Assembly: GCA_030692515.1 (NCBI GenBank)
Contig: JAUXZS010000020.1
Coordinates: 124,001-188,000, forward strand
Reading direction: 5' to 3'
From: Bacteroidota bacterium
GTDB lineage: Bacteria; Bacteroidota; Bacteroidia; B-17B0; Aurantibacillaceae
DNA: 64,000 nucleotides
Shown here in pieces: positions 56,598 to 64,000 of this stretch. A program made the position numbers and the translations under genes. Within the stretch, counting starts at the first letter, position 1. Every line of letters begins with the position of its first letter. Below the pieces are notes generated by a model that was not told where the DNA came from, did not search any database, and was given only the letters and a program-made list of their open reading frames with translations.

Positions 56598-57179
56598 TTA
56601 TATTAAAGATTCTATAGTAGTTTTTACCACATTGTTAAGTTCTACTTTTGTTGCACCACTTTGACTCATTACCCGTAATCCCAATAAAGTATTGTATAAA
56701 TACTGGCTATATACTTTTGCAGGTTTGGAAAGTTTTAGTGCTTTTTTAGTTTGAGCATCTGTTAACCAACTAGTAATTAACTCTTGTACTTCATCTTTGT
56801 TATTACAAATAACCTGAGATGTTTTAAAGCACTGCTTACTCATTTCTGCAGCCGCATTAACCAATAAACATCCATTATCGTTTGGATTATTAATTAAATG
56901 CTTTACAACCTCAGTAAACATTATTTCAATTTTCTGCAGGCCATTTAAATCTTTTTTATTTAAAGTATCTAAACTATTAGAACGAGAGTTTTTATAAAAC
57001 TCTAAGGATTCTAAATATAAATTATGTTTGTCTTTAAATGAGTCGTATAAACTACTTCTACTTAATCCTGTTGCAGTTAAAATGTCATCTATAGAAGAAC
57101 CGTTATAACCATTCTTTTGAAAAACATCAGAGGCTGCCTGTAGCACTTTATCTTTATCAAATTGTTTTAATTTTGGCAT
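56598..57179 (-). CDS. TetR/AcrR family transcriptional regulator
   Basis: The ATG at 57179 (MPKLKQFDKDKVLQAA) gives 193 residues; the in-frame extension to 57200 would cross the -7 box. The helix-turn-helix is at about 25-50 (GSSIDDILTATGLSRSSLYDSFKDK). The C-terminal ligand domain is of the TetR_C type with a NGCLLVNAAAEMS block, as in regulators of efflux or lipid genes. There is no divergent transporter; the only downstream gene is tatD. A palindrome in its own promoter suggests autorepression. Confidence 0.88.
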   Translation of the reverse strand: MPKLKQFDKDKVLQAASDVFQKNGYNGSSIDDILTATGLSRSSLYDSFKDKHNLYLESLEFYKNSRSNSLDTLNKKDLNGLQKIEIMFTEVVKHLINNPNDNGCLLVNAAAEMSKQCFKTSQVICNNKDEVQELITSWLTDAQTKKALKLSKPAKVYSQYLYNTLLGLRVMSQSGATKVELNNVVKTTIESLI

Positions 57180-57197
57180 AAAATTTACTTTAAAAAA

Positions 57198-57229
57198 CAA
57201 AGATAATATACCGGAACGAATATTCCAAA
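57198..57229 (-). promoter_or_regulatory. TetR gene promoter with embedded operator candidate
   Basis: On the minus strand TTTG (57229-57226), 20 bases, TATCTTTG (57205-57198) form a consensus promoter. Between the boxes lies GGAATATTCGTTCC (57226-57213), an inverted repeat with 4-bp arms resembling TetR-family operators of the GGAACG type. A regulator bound there would block RNA polymerase. Confidence 0.6.
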
Positions 57230-59218
57230 TTAAATTTTAATTCCTATAATTAAAACATCATCAACTTGCTCATTATCGCCAGTCCAATCTGTAAAATTAT
57301 TTTCAAGCAGAGTTTGTTGTTCAATAGAAGGCAAATTAGAAATAGAAACTAAAACCTCTTTTAATTTTTTTGTCATCATTTTCTTTCCAACAGGACCACC
57401 AAACTGATCAGCATATCCATCGGTTGAAATAAACAAACAATCATTTTTTTGAAGGGCTATTTCTTGATTAACAAATTCCTGGTTGTTTGGCGTAAAACCC
57501 GCAATTGCAGTTTTATCAGCTTTATACTCAAGCAAAATTCCATCCCTTACTAAATATAAAGGTCTATTAGCCGCAGAATATTCTACTATACTTAAATCCT
57601 TATTAAACTTTAGTAATGCAATATCCATTCCATCTTTTTGTATAGATGCATCAGAATGCTGTTTTAAAACATTTTTTATTTGAATATTTAAAAACGATAA
57701 AATTTTATTTGGAGCTGTAATCCCTTTCTCATAAATTGCTTGTACAATTTTATCCATGCCAATAATACTCATTAATGCACCCGGCACACCATGTCCGGTA
57801 CAGTCTGCGGCCAAACAATAAAAATCATCATTTAGTTTTCCGAACCAGTAAAAATCGCCGCTAACCACATCTTTTGGTTTATAAAAAACAAAGCTTTCCG
57901 GAAACTTATTTTTCAAGTCAGCTAATTCTGGTAACACCGCTAACTGAATTCCTTTTGCATATTGTATACTATGATCGATTTCCTGCTTTTTTTCAAAAAT
58001 AATTTGATTTTGTTCTTTTAATTGAAGATTTGTTATTTGCTTTTGTTTATTTTGACGGAAAAGAAGAAACGCAATAATAATTACAACTAAACCAATAACT
58101 ACTAACACAAGAATAAAATAGCTTTTTTTCTTGTTTTTTAATTCTTCAATTTCATTAGCCTGTTTAAGTTGTGAAACATTGGTTTCAGACTTTTCAAGAG
58201 AGTAACTATTTTCCAAACTAGCTAGATTATTGGAATATGACTTTTTATCTATTTCTAATTTTTTGTTTACATAATCTTTATAAAAATCAAAGCCATCTTT
58301 ATATTTACCAATCTTATAATAAGCATTTGCTAATGGCAGTAAAATTTCAACTTCCATATCTTTAATATCATATGCTCTTGTATAATTTAATACTTTATTA
58401 AGAGTATCAATAGCATCTTTATAATTCCCAAATTCTATTTCTGTTTTAGCTAATTCGCATTTAGCAAACATCAAATTAAACGAATCCGCTTTAGTTTTGT
58501 AAATATCTATTGCGTTAGATTGATAAAATTTTGCTGATTTAAAATCTTTTGATCCATAAAACAATCCTCCTAAATTCATATAAAAAATCGCCATTGCCCT
58601 AACACTTTTATGCTTTTTACTTAAATCGATGCCTGCTTTTGAATAATAAACCGCTGAGTCAAAATCATTTTTATGTTTAAGACTACTGTATTTATCAGAA
58701 TAATAACTTCCCAAGGCATTATATATCCTTAATAAACCATTAGTATCATTTAATCGTTTAAATATCGCTAATGATTTATATAAATAAATATCGTCTTTAT
58801 AGTTATGTTGAAGTATGCAGGAAACCCAACCAAGATTATATAATGCTGTGGCAACTTGCACTTCATCATGAATAGAATCGCTAGTTCTGTAGGCCTTAAA
58901 ATAATATTTAAAAGCATTGTCGTAATTTGTTTGATTCCAATTTTCATCGGCAATGCCGGTATAGGCTATAATCTGACCTTTTGGATATTTTATTTTTATA
59001 GAAATATCTAAAGCCTCCTTAAAATATTTTAAAGCTGTAATATAATCGGTTTTTGAGTAAAAACTCCCAAGTCTATTTAGCTTCTTTACTTTAGTTGAAT
59101 CATCTTTTAATTGAGAAATTTCACTCTTTAATTCCTCAATCTCATTGTCTTTTTGAGAAAAGGAAAAAAGAAAATTCAACGAAAAAAAAAGAAAAAATAT
59201 AAATTTTAGTTTAAGCAT
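57230..59218 (-). CDS. TPR-SpoIIE (PP2C-type) serine phosphatase, membrane sensor
   Basis: The 662-residue protein has the complete architecture: a signal peptide (to about 22, FSFSQ), five to six TPR-like units (about 30-310), a coiled coil, a transmembrane helix near 370-388, a linker (KQEIDHSIQYAKGIQLAVLPE) and a SpoIIE phosphatase domain (about 430-662). The phosphatase carries the metal-binding motifs VSGDFYW, AADCTGHGVPGALMS, FISTDGYADQFGG and the final DDVLIIG. Such proteins dephosphorylate serine in anti-sigma antagonists or other partners in response to a periplasmic signal. Two phosphatase-less relatives lie 1.4 kb away. It is a single gene with a -7 element almost touching its ATG. 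Confidence 0.9.
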   Translation of the reverse strand: MLKLKFIFFLFFSLNFLFSFSQKDNEIEELKSEISQLKDDSTKVKKLNRLGSFYSKTDYITALKYFKEALDISIKIKYPKGQIIAYTGIADENWNQTNYDNAFKYYFKAYRTSDSIHDEVQVATALYNLGWVSCILQHNYKDDIYLYKSLAIFKRLNDTNGLLRIYNALGSYYSDKYSSLKHKNDFDSAVYYSKAGIDLSKKHKSVRAMAIFYMNLGGLFYGSKDFKSAKFYQSNAIDIYKTKADSFNLMFAKCELAKTEIEFGNYKDAIDTLNKVLNYTRAYDIKDMEVEILLPLANAYYKIGKYKDGFDFYKDYVNKKLEIDKKSYSNNLASLENSYSLEKSETNVSQLKQANEIEELKNKKKSYFILVLVVIGLVVIIIAFLLFRQNKQKQITNLQLKEQNQIIFEKKQEIDHSIQYAKGIQLAVLPELADLKNKFPESFVFYKPKDVVSGDFYWFGKLNDDFYCLAADCTGHGVPGALMSIIGMDKIVQAIYEKGITAPNKILSFLNIQIKNVLKQHSDASIQKDGMDIALLKFNKDLSIVEYSAANRPLYLVRDGILLEYKADKTAIAGFTPNNQEFVNQEIALQKNDCLFISTDGYADQFGGPVGKKMMTKKLKEVLVSISNLPSIEQQTLLENNFTDWTGDNEQVDDVLIIGIKI

Positions 59219-59221
59219 TTA

Positions 59222-59229
59222 CAAAATTA
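59222..59229 (-). promoter_or_regulatory. -7 promoter element of TPR-SpoIIE gene
   Basis: On the minus strand TAATTTTG (59229-59222) fits TAnnTTTG and ends only three bases before the ATG at 59218. Transcription would begin at or within the first codon, so either the mRNA is leaderless or this is a chance match. Confidence 0.4.
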
Positions 59230-59251
59230 AAGATATAAAAAAACAGAGAAA

Positions 59252-60052
59252 TTACTTCATCTTTAATCTTATCTGGGTTATAATTTTTTTTGTATAAAGC
59301 GGAAAATCACCTTGCATCATCCAATTGTAATAGGATGGCTCTTTGGTAAACACCTCTTTTACTGATTTATCTTTATGTTTTCCAAAAGCAAACACTTCAA
59401 TTCCATTTTCATTAAAAATAATTCTGCCTGCTAAATCGGCATTTTTTGATTTGGAAGTTAGTTCGCTTAATTTAGGAATATCATTAACAATAGGAATAGA
59501 TTTATTTCCTTTAGCATCTTCAACTTCAACGCCCTCATATTTTTTAACCTGCGCTTTAAAAATCTCAAAGGTTGCTATTACATCAGCCTCTGCACTATGC
59601 GCGTTTACTAAAGGCTTATCGCAATAAAATTTATAGGCCGCGCTTAAATTACGAGGCTCCATAAAATGAAAAATATTTTGCACATCCACTAACTTTCTAC
59701 CTTCAAGATCAAAATCTACTTCTGCACGTAAAAATTCTTCTGCCAATAAAGGAATATCGTACTTATTTGAATTATAACCAGCAAAATCCGCTTTACCAAT
59801 AAACTTTAATAATTCAGGTGCTGCTTCTTTAAATGTTTTACAATCCACAATATCCTTATCATAAATACCATGTATTTGCGAAACAACATCAGGTATTGGT
59901 ATTTGCGGATTAATGCGTTGAGTTTTAATCTCGGTGCTATTATCCACATTTAATTTTAAAAGACAAATTTCAACAATTCTGTCGGAACCAATATTAAGCC
60001 CCGTTGCTTCCAGATCTAAAAAAATAATTGGTTTATTTAATTTAATATTCAT
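59252..60052 (-). CDS. DEDDh 3'-5' exonuclease (DnaQ/ExoX-like)
   Basis: The 266-residue protein has the exonuclease core in the first 175 residues: D13 and E15 in FLDLEATGL, the Asp of GYNSNKYDIPLL, and the His and Asp of NAHSAEADV. The C-terminal part (about 205-266: EVFAFGKHKDKSV...YYNWMMQGDFP) is the exodeoxyribonuclease X-type C-terminal domain that binds DNA ends. It could be a repair nuclease or a separate proofreading subunit. Confidence 0.9.
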   Translation of the reverse strand: MNIKLNKPIIFLDLEATGLNIGSDRIVEICLLKLNVDNSTEIKTQRINPQIPIPDVVSQIHGIYDKDIVDCKTFKEAAPELLKFIGKADFAGYNSNKYDIPLLAEEFLRAEVDFDLEGRKLVDVQNIFHFMEPRNLSAAYKFYCDKPLVNAHSAEADVIATFEIFKAQVKKYEGVEVEDAKGNKSIPIVNDIPKLSELTSKSKNADLAGRIIFNENGIEVFAFGKHKDKSVKEVFTKEPSYYNWMMQGDFPLYTKKIITQIRLKMK

Positions 60053-60090
60053 TTTAATTTTATAAAGATTTAAATATTCACTAAGAATTT

Positions 60091-61347
60091 TTACTCGTAA
60101 GTTTTTAAGTTCTTAATCACCTCTTCGCTATTTTTTGTGTTTCCTAAAAATACATTTAATTTATTTATAACAGCGTCTAATAAAGAATCCGGACAAGAAG
60201 CGCCACTTGTAATCACAATTTTTAAAGGATTATCTAAACTTAAAGAATCATTTTTCCTTTTAGATAAAAAATTAGAAGTAGTAATTTTCTTTTTATTTGG
60301 ATAATCGTAGTGATGAATACTATTTTCGTTTTCAATTTCTTTTTCGGATGAAATAAAATAAGTCGGAAATTTTTGCTCACATAACTCTACTAAATGAGAA
60401 GTATTGCTACTGTTATAACCACCAACAACAATTGCTAAATCTGCGTCGGTTTCCATTAAACCATAAGTGGCGTCCTGGTTTTCATTTGTAGCATAACATA
60501 AAGTATCATGCGTTTCTGAAAAATGATTTTTAATTTCGTTTTCTCCAAACTTTTTAATCAAAACGGTTTTTAAATACTCCGCTATTTCAGAAGTCTCTGT
60601 AGCAAGCATAGTAGTTTGGTTTATTACCCCAAGTTTATCAAAATGTTTATCTATTTTAAACCCCTCAGTAAATTTTCCCTTAAATTCTTCTTCAAATTCC
60701 TTCTGCGTTTTATTTCCTAAAATATATTCTGATAAACGCATAGTCTCATCCATATCTCTCACAACTACAACTGCTTTACTATCTATTGCACTTCTAGAAA
60801 AAGTAGAGCGGGTTTCTTCATGATTATATTTTCCATGAATAATTATACTGTGTTCTGTTTTACCAATTTGCTCAGATTTTTTCCAAACACGCTCCACAAA
60901 AGGGCACGTAGTATTATAGGCTTCTGTTTTAATCCCTTTATCGTTTAATAATTTTAGAAGTTGAAGTGGCGCTCCAAATGCGGGAATCATCACTATATCA
61001 TCTGTTGTTAAAACATCAAATGAAATAAGTTGTTCGCCCATAGTATCTTGTAAAAAACGTACACCTCTCTCAGTAAGATCTTTATTAACCGAAGGATTAT
61101 GAATCATTTCGCTTAACAAATAAATATTTTTTCCCGGATTTTCATCTATTGCCTTAAAAGCAATTTCTATTGCATTTTCAACTCCAAAACAAAAACCAAA
61201 ATGACGAGCAATATAATATTTTACTGGTCCAAAATCCAAAACAGTAGGATTATTATCCTTTTTACGAGGGTCTTGCAACTTACGAAATTGCTTAACCTTT
61301 GCGATTATAGGACTACGATAAAACTCTGGAACGTTAAAGGTTTTCAT
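60091..61347 (-). CDS. ispH: 4-hydroxy-3-methylbut-2-enyl diphosphate reductase, long type
   Basis: The 418-residue enzyme performs the last step of the MEP isoprenoid pathway. The three cysteines that hold the [4Fe-4S] cluster are C53 (GFCFGVENA), C148 (NTTCPFVERVW) and the one in SGASCPDSLLD near residue 388. Substrate histidines lie in MIHNPSVN and IIHGKYNHEETRST. At over 400 residues it belongs to the long form found in Bacteroidota, cyanobacteria and plastids, rather than the 316-residue E. coli form. A -7 box, TAGCTTTG, lies 20 bases ahead of the ATG. Confidence 0.95.
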   Translation of the reverse strand: MKTFNVPEFYRSPIIAKVKQFRKLQDPRKKDNNPTVLDFGPVKYYIARHFGFCFGVENAIEIAFKAIDENPGKNIYLLSEMIHNPSVNKDLTERGVRFLQDTMGEQLISFDVLTTDDIVMIPAFGAPLQLLKLLNDKGIKTEAYNTTCPFVERVWKKSEQIGKTEHSIIIHGKYNHEETRSTFSRSAIDSKAVVVVRDMDETMRLSEYILGNKTQKEFEEEFKGKFTEGFKIDKHFDKLGVINQTTMLATETSEIAEYLKTVLIKKFGENEIKNHFSETHDTLCYATNENQDATYGLMETDADLAIVVGGYNSSNTSHLVELCEQKFPTYFISSEKEIENENSIHHYDYPNKKKITTSNFLSKRKNDSLSLDNPLKIVITSGASCPDSLLDAVINKLNVFLGNTKNSEEVIKNLKTYE

Positions 61348-61367
61348 TTATTTAATTTAATAGATAA

Positions 61368-61375
61368 CAAAGCTA
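61368..61375 (-). promoter_or_regulatory. -7 promoter element of ispH
   Basis: On the minus strand TAGCTTTG (61375-61368) fits TAnnTTTG in the 29-base gap after xerD. The -33 position would lie inside xerD and no TTTG was found there. Confidence 0.45.
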
Positions 61376-61376
61376 A

Positions 61377-62288
61377 TTAATTTTTGTTTCTTGGATGATA
61401 ACTTAAAACATTATCACGCAAAAACTGTCTATCTAAATGTGTATATATTTCGGTTGTTGTAATACTTTCATGACCTAGCATTTCCTGAACAGCCCTTAAA
61501 TCTGCCCCACCCTCAACTAAATGTGTAGCAAAAGAATGTCTAAAACAATGCGGACTAAGCACTTTTTTTATGCCCGCCTTTTGAGCAAGATCTTTAATAA
61601 TATAAAATACCATTACTCTCGAAAGTCCCGCGCCTCTTCTATTTAAATAGACAATATCCTCTGCCCCTTTTTTTGGATGAAGCTGTGACCTAGTTGCAGA
61701 AATATAATTCTTAATCAATTTTGCAGCACCTTTACCAATTGGAACTAAACGTTCTTTATTACCCTTGCCAACTACTTTTAAATAATTATCATTTAAATGA
61801 AGATCGGTTATTTTTAAACCTGTTAACTCGCTAACTCTTAAACCACAACTGTAAAGCGTTTCGAGCATGCTAAAATTTCTTTCTCCTTCCGAAGTACTTC
61901 TATCAATACAACTAAGCATTTTATCAATTTCTTCAACACTTAAAAAAACAGGTAGTTTTCTTGCAATTTTTGGAGTTTCTAAAAGCTCTGCAGGACTTTG
62001 TTCTATATCATTCTCCAACAATAAAAATTTATAAAACGTTTTTATTCCGGAAATTATACGAGCTTGTGTAGAAGCCGAAAAACCAATGGTAGCAACCCAT
62101 TCAATAAAACTCTGAAGTTGTTTAAAGGAATATTTATCTGGCGTTTGATTCTCTAAAAATAGCTGCGAATAATTTTCTAGTTTTTTAAGATCATCTGCAT
62201 ATGCTTCGATAGAATTTTTTGATAGCGAGCGTTCTAACTGCAAATACTGCTTAAATCTGATATAATAAACATTCCAATTATTACTCAT
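61377..62288 (-). CDS. xerD: tyrosine recombinase XerD
   Basis: The 303-residue recombinase has all catalytic residues: R151 (SCGLRVSEL), K175 (GKGNKERL), H247 and R250 (SPHCFRHSFATH), H273 (MLGHESITTTEIYTH) and Y282. The N-terminal SAM-like DNA-binding domain fits XerD/XerC, which resolve chromosome dimers at dif near the terminus. The absence of integrase-type flanks and the neighbouring housekeeping genes argue for XerD rather than a mobile element. Its start overlaps the end of the small exported protein gene by 8 bases. Confidence 0.93.
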   Translation of the reverse strand: MSNNWNVYYIRFKQYLQLERSLSKNSIEAYADDLKKLENYSQLFLENQTPDKYSFKQLQSFIEWVATIGFSASTQARIISGIKTFYKFLLLENDIEQSPAELLETPKIARKLPVFLSVEEIDKMLSCIDRSTSEGERNFSMLETLYSCGLRVSELTGLKITDLHLNDNYLKVVGKGNKERLVPIGKGAAKLIKNYISATRSQLHPKKGAEDIVYLNRRGAGLSRVMVFYIIKDLAQKAGIKKVLSPHCFRHSFATHLVEGGADLRAVQEMLGHESITTTEIYTHLDRQFLRDNVLSYHPRNKN

Positions 62289-62688
62289 AAAAGACCATTA
62301 ATGTATCTTTCTTATTAAAAAAATAAAGTTTATTATTTATAACCTGATAATAATTTACTTTAGAAAAATTTTCTTTTAAATCCGATTCTAACCCTATTAA
62401 ATGGTCAGGACAAGGAACAGAGCCAGGAAGTATTTTTGTAAACTTAAATTTATTTTTTTTGTAGCAATATTTTAAATCAATAAAATTACAGGAAGTAATA
62501 CATTTTGCGGTTTTATTAGTGGGACTAAATGTAATTACCGCTTTATCCTTTGCCATTACATTTTTTTGACCACCAATAAAAATAGATTCTAGATTGTATG
62601 GAACTTCCGGTTTGAGTTTTTGTTTTTGAGCATATGCCGAAACAGAACAAAAAAACAAATTAATTAATACTAAAAAACTAAGTCTCAT
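62281..62688 (-). CDS. small exported protein with META/HslJ-like pattern
   Basis: The 135-residue protein has a signal peptide to about residue 21 (VSAYAQ). The rest matches the outline of META/HslJ domains: a beta-strand with CITSCNFIDLKY where META has GCN, then KFKFTKI, a cysteine in VPCPDHLIGLESDL, and a final NKLYFFNKKDTLMVFYE. Four cysteines (C68, C72, C80, C93 by approximate count) could form two disulfides. The similarity is weak, so the assignment is tentative. It sits upstream of and overlaps xerD, so it is cotranscribed with it. Confidence 0.65.
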   Translation of the reverse strand: MRLSFLVLINLFFCSVSAYAQKQKLKPEVPYNLESIFIGGQKNVMAKDKAVITFSPTNKTAKCITSCNFIDLKYCYKKNKFKFTKILPGSVPCPDHLIGLESDLKENFSKVNYYQVINNKLYFFNKKDTLMVFYE

Positions 62689-62728
62689 TTATAATTGAAT
62701 TAAGAAATAAGTTTATTAATTTCATACC

Positions 62729-63148
62729 ATGAAGATAGCAATTATTAACGGACCAAATTTAAATTTATTAGGTAAAAGAGAGCCAAACGTTTACGGTAAC
62801 TTAAGCTTTGAAGAATTTTTAAAAGAGTTAATGCTTAAGTATCCAAAAATTGAATTTAATTATTTTCAAAGTAATGTAGAGGGCGAATTAATAAATAAAT
62901 TACATGAAGTTGGTTTTACATTTGATGGAATTATTTTAAATGCAGGTGGATACACACATACTTCAGTTGCAATTGCCGATGCGATTGCTGCCATCAAAAC
63001 GCCTGTAGTTGAAGTGCATATTAGTAATATATTTGCTCGCGAAGATTTTAGACATGTTTCATTTTTAGGTTCAAAATGTGTTGGAAGCATTAGTGGTTTG
63101 GGATTAAAAGGCTATGAATTAGCGTTGGATTATTTTATAAGTAAATAA
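62729..63148 (+). CDS. aroQ: 3-dehydroquinate dehydratase, type II
   Basis: The 139-residue enzyme of the shikimate pathway has the type II signature INGPNLNLLGKREPNVYG with catalytic Y22 in the flexible loop, NAGGYTHTSVAIADAI, and HISNIFAREDFRHVSF with the catalytic histidine. Type II enzymes are dodecamers that work by an enolate mechanism. The gene is divergent from the small exported protein gene with a 40-base gap. Confidence 0.97.
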   Translation: MKIAIINGPNLNLLGKREPNVYGNLSFEEFLKELMLKYPKIEFNYFQSNVEGELINKLHEVGFTFDGIILNAGGYTHTSVAIADAIAAIKTPVVEVHISNIFAREDFRHVSFLGSKCVGSISGLGLKGYELALDYFISK

Positions 63149-63153
63149 TTACA

Positions 63154-63219
63154 TAAGCCACGAATTACACTAATTTCACAAAGAAATTAGCTAGATTAAT
63201 CCAAAAAAATTAGTGGCTT
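63154..63219. terminator. hairpin region between aroQ and tsaC
   Basis: AAGCCAC (63155-63161) pairs with GTGGCTT (63213-63219), and inside it CACTAATTT (63168-63176) can pair with AAATTAGTG (63207-63215) as an alternative. It lies between two converging genes and is followed by TTTAATT on the plus strand. Confidence 0.5.
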
Positions 63220-63843
63220 TTAATTCAACACATCCAAACTACCTAAACCTTCTCTTAAAACAATAATTTCGTTACCGCTACAATCTATAACTGTAGAAGG
63301 ATAAATATTACCAAATCCACCATCCACAACAATATCTACTTTTTTTTCGTATTCGTTATGAATCACTTCGGGGTCAGAAAAATATTCAAGAATATCATCA
63401 CTTGTATCATGTAAGCTTGTTGATATTATTGGGTTACCAAGCTGTTCCACAATTTCTTTGCATATTAAATTATTGGGAACTCTTATTCCAATAGTTTCTT
63501 TATTTTGCTTTAAAAGTTTAGGTACGTTTTTATTTGCTTCTAAAATAAATGTGTACGGACCAGGCAATGCCTTTTTCATAATTCTAAAAACATGATTAGG
63601 AATTGCTTTTGTAAATTCAGATAGATGACTTAAATCAGAACACACAAAAGAAAAATTAGATTTCTCTGGTTTAATACCTTTTAATTTACAAATTTTTTCT
63701 ACCGCCTTTTGTTGGGTAATATCGCAGCCCAAAGCATAAACAGAATCTGTTGGGTAAATGATGATACCACCATTTTTTAAGCAATTAACAATTTGATCAA
63801 TGCTTGCTCGAGGGATGTTTTTATCGTTTATTCTAATTAACAC
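63220..63843 (-). CDS. tsaC: L-threonylcarbamoyladenylate synthase (TsaC/Sua5 family)
   Basis: The 207-residue protein starts with GTG at 63843. The YrdC fold is clear: GGIIIYPTDSVYALGCDI, KICKLKGIKPEKSNFSFVC, LPGPYTFILEA and IGIRVPNN. It makes threonylcarbamoyl-AMP for t6A37 modification of ANN-reading tRNAs. The length fits TsaC alone; the Sua5 C-terminal domain is absent. Confidence 0.93.
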   Translation of the reverse strand: MLIRINDKNIPRASIDQIVNCLKNGGIIIYPTDSVYALGCDITQQKAVEKICKLKGIKPEKSNFSFVCSDLSHLSEFTKAIPNHVFRIMKKALPGPYTFILEANKNVPKLLKQNKETIGIRVPNNLICKEIVEQLGNPIISTSLHDTSDDILEYFSDPEVIHNEYEKKVDIVVDGGFGNIYPSTVIDCSGNEIIVLREGLGSLDVLN

Positions 63844-63974
63844 AGCTTAAAGTTACTAAATATAGTTGAAGCCTTGAGAGTTGAAGGAAACCTAAAAAAG
63901 GTTAATATTTTAAATAATTAGCTAAAGTGTTGTAACCTTTTATAATATTTGCATTACAGCCACAGTGCTTATAC

Positions 63975-64000
63975 ATGATTAAAAAAAATCTCATTATACT
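63975..64000 (+). CDS. start of a gene cut by the window edge
   Basis: ATG at 63975 opens a frame reading MIKKNLII before the window ends. A lysine pair followed by hydrophobic residues looks like a signal peptide start. Nothing more can be said. Confidence 0.35.

Noticed and set aside
57180-57200. Upstream start of the TetR gene
   Set aside because: It would overlap the -7 box of the gene's own promoter; MPKLKQF is the typical family start.
61377-62288. Phage or island integrase
   Set aside because: The catalytic residues and neighbourhood fit XerD; there is no attachment-site duplication, excisionase or cargo nearby, and the tRNA cluster is 30 kb away with no signs of insertion.

Overview
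The window is a chromosomal stretch from an AT-rich member of the Bacteroidota. Supporting signs are: TTTG-N19/20-TAnnTTTG promoters instead of -35/-10 boxes, few Shine-Dalgarno sequences, a TonB-dependent receptor with a carboxypeptidase-like N-terminal domain, OmpA proteins with calcium-binding TSP3 repeats, a type IX secretion (T9SS) C-terminal sorting domain, SPOR proteins, TPR-SpoIIE phosphatase proteins, a YtxJ bacilliredoxin and the Bacteroidota-type order rplM-rpsI-rpsB-tsf. I cannot place it below phylum or class from the sequence. There is no phage, insertion sequence, CRISPR array, plasmid origin or defence system.

Layout. 1-4346: the end of an amino-acid permease, then a metal-handling cluster (HYC_CC_PP-type small protein, periplasmic HMA protein, TonB receptor). 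4347-4927: gene-free, packed with palindromes. 4928-8508 (minus): M50 protease and heme A synthase as an operon, and a lipoprotein. 8619-11332 (plus): enolase and citrate synthase. 11608-16042 (minus): OmpA/TSP3 outer-membrane protein and a DUF2142 membrane protein. 16180-22683 (plus): RF1, LOG protein, lipid A-type acyltransferase, YfhO, cystathionine gamma-synthase. 22766-27977 (minus): two neighbouring SPOR proteins, an atypical SDR and RecX. 28000-29337: an RsmB/RsmF-type methyltransferase.

29415-42917 is the core of the window: tRNA-Thr, Tyr, Gly, Thr, tuf, tRNA-Trp, secE, nusG, rplK, rplA, rplJ, rplL, rpoB and rpoC in the ancestral bacterial order. It has one textbook Bacteroidota promoter at the front, two BoxA-like motifs, and strong hairpins at tuf/tRNA-Trp, rplK, rplA, rplL/rpoB and rpoB/rpoC that could tune expression along the chain.

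43133-49305 holds a T9SS cargo protein, an S1/P1-type nuclease, an AmpG-like transporter, a small membrane protein, a secreted thioredoxin-like/DUF255-type protein and YtxJ. 49390-52824 (minus) is rplM-rpsI-rpsB-tsf-pyrH, read from a second textbook promoter. 52988-59218 contains two tandem TPR membrane proteins that stop just where a SpoIIE phosphatase domain would begin, a TetR-TatD pair, and a complete TPR-SpoIIE protein. 59252-63843 holds an exonuclease, IspH, XerD, a small exported META-like protein, AroQ and TsaC, and a further gene starts at 63975.

Most of the window is housekeeping. The least explained parts are the phosphatase-less TPR pair beside the complete TPR-SpoIIE protein, the metal cluster, the SPOR gene pair, and the hairpins inside the ribosomal-protein/RNA polymerase operon.
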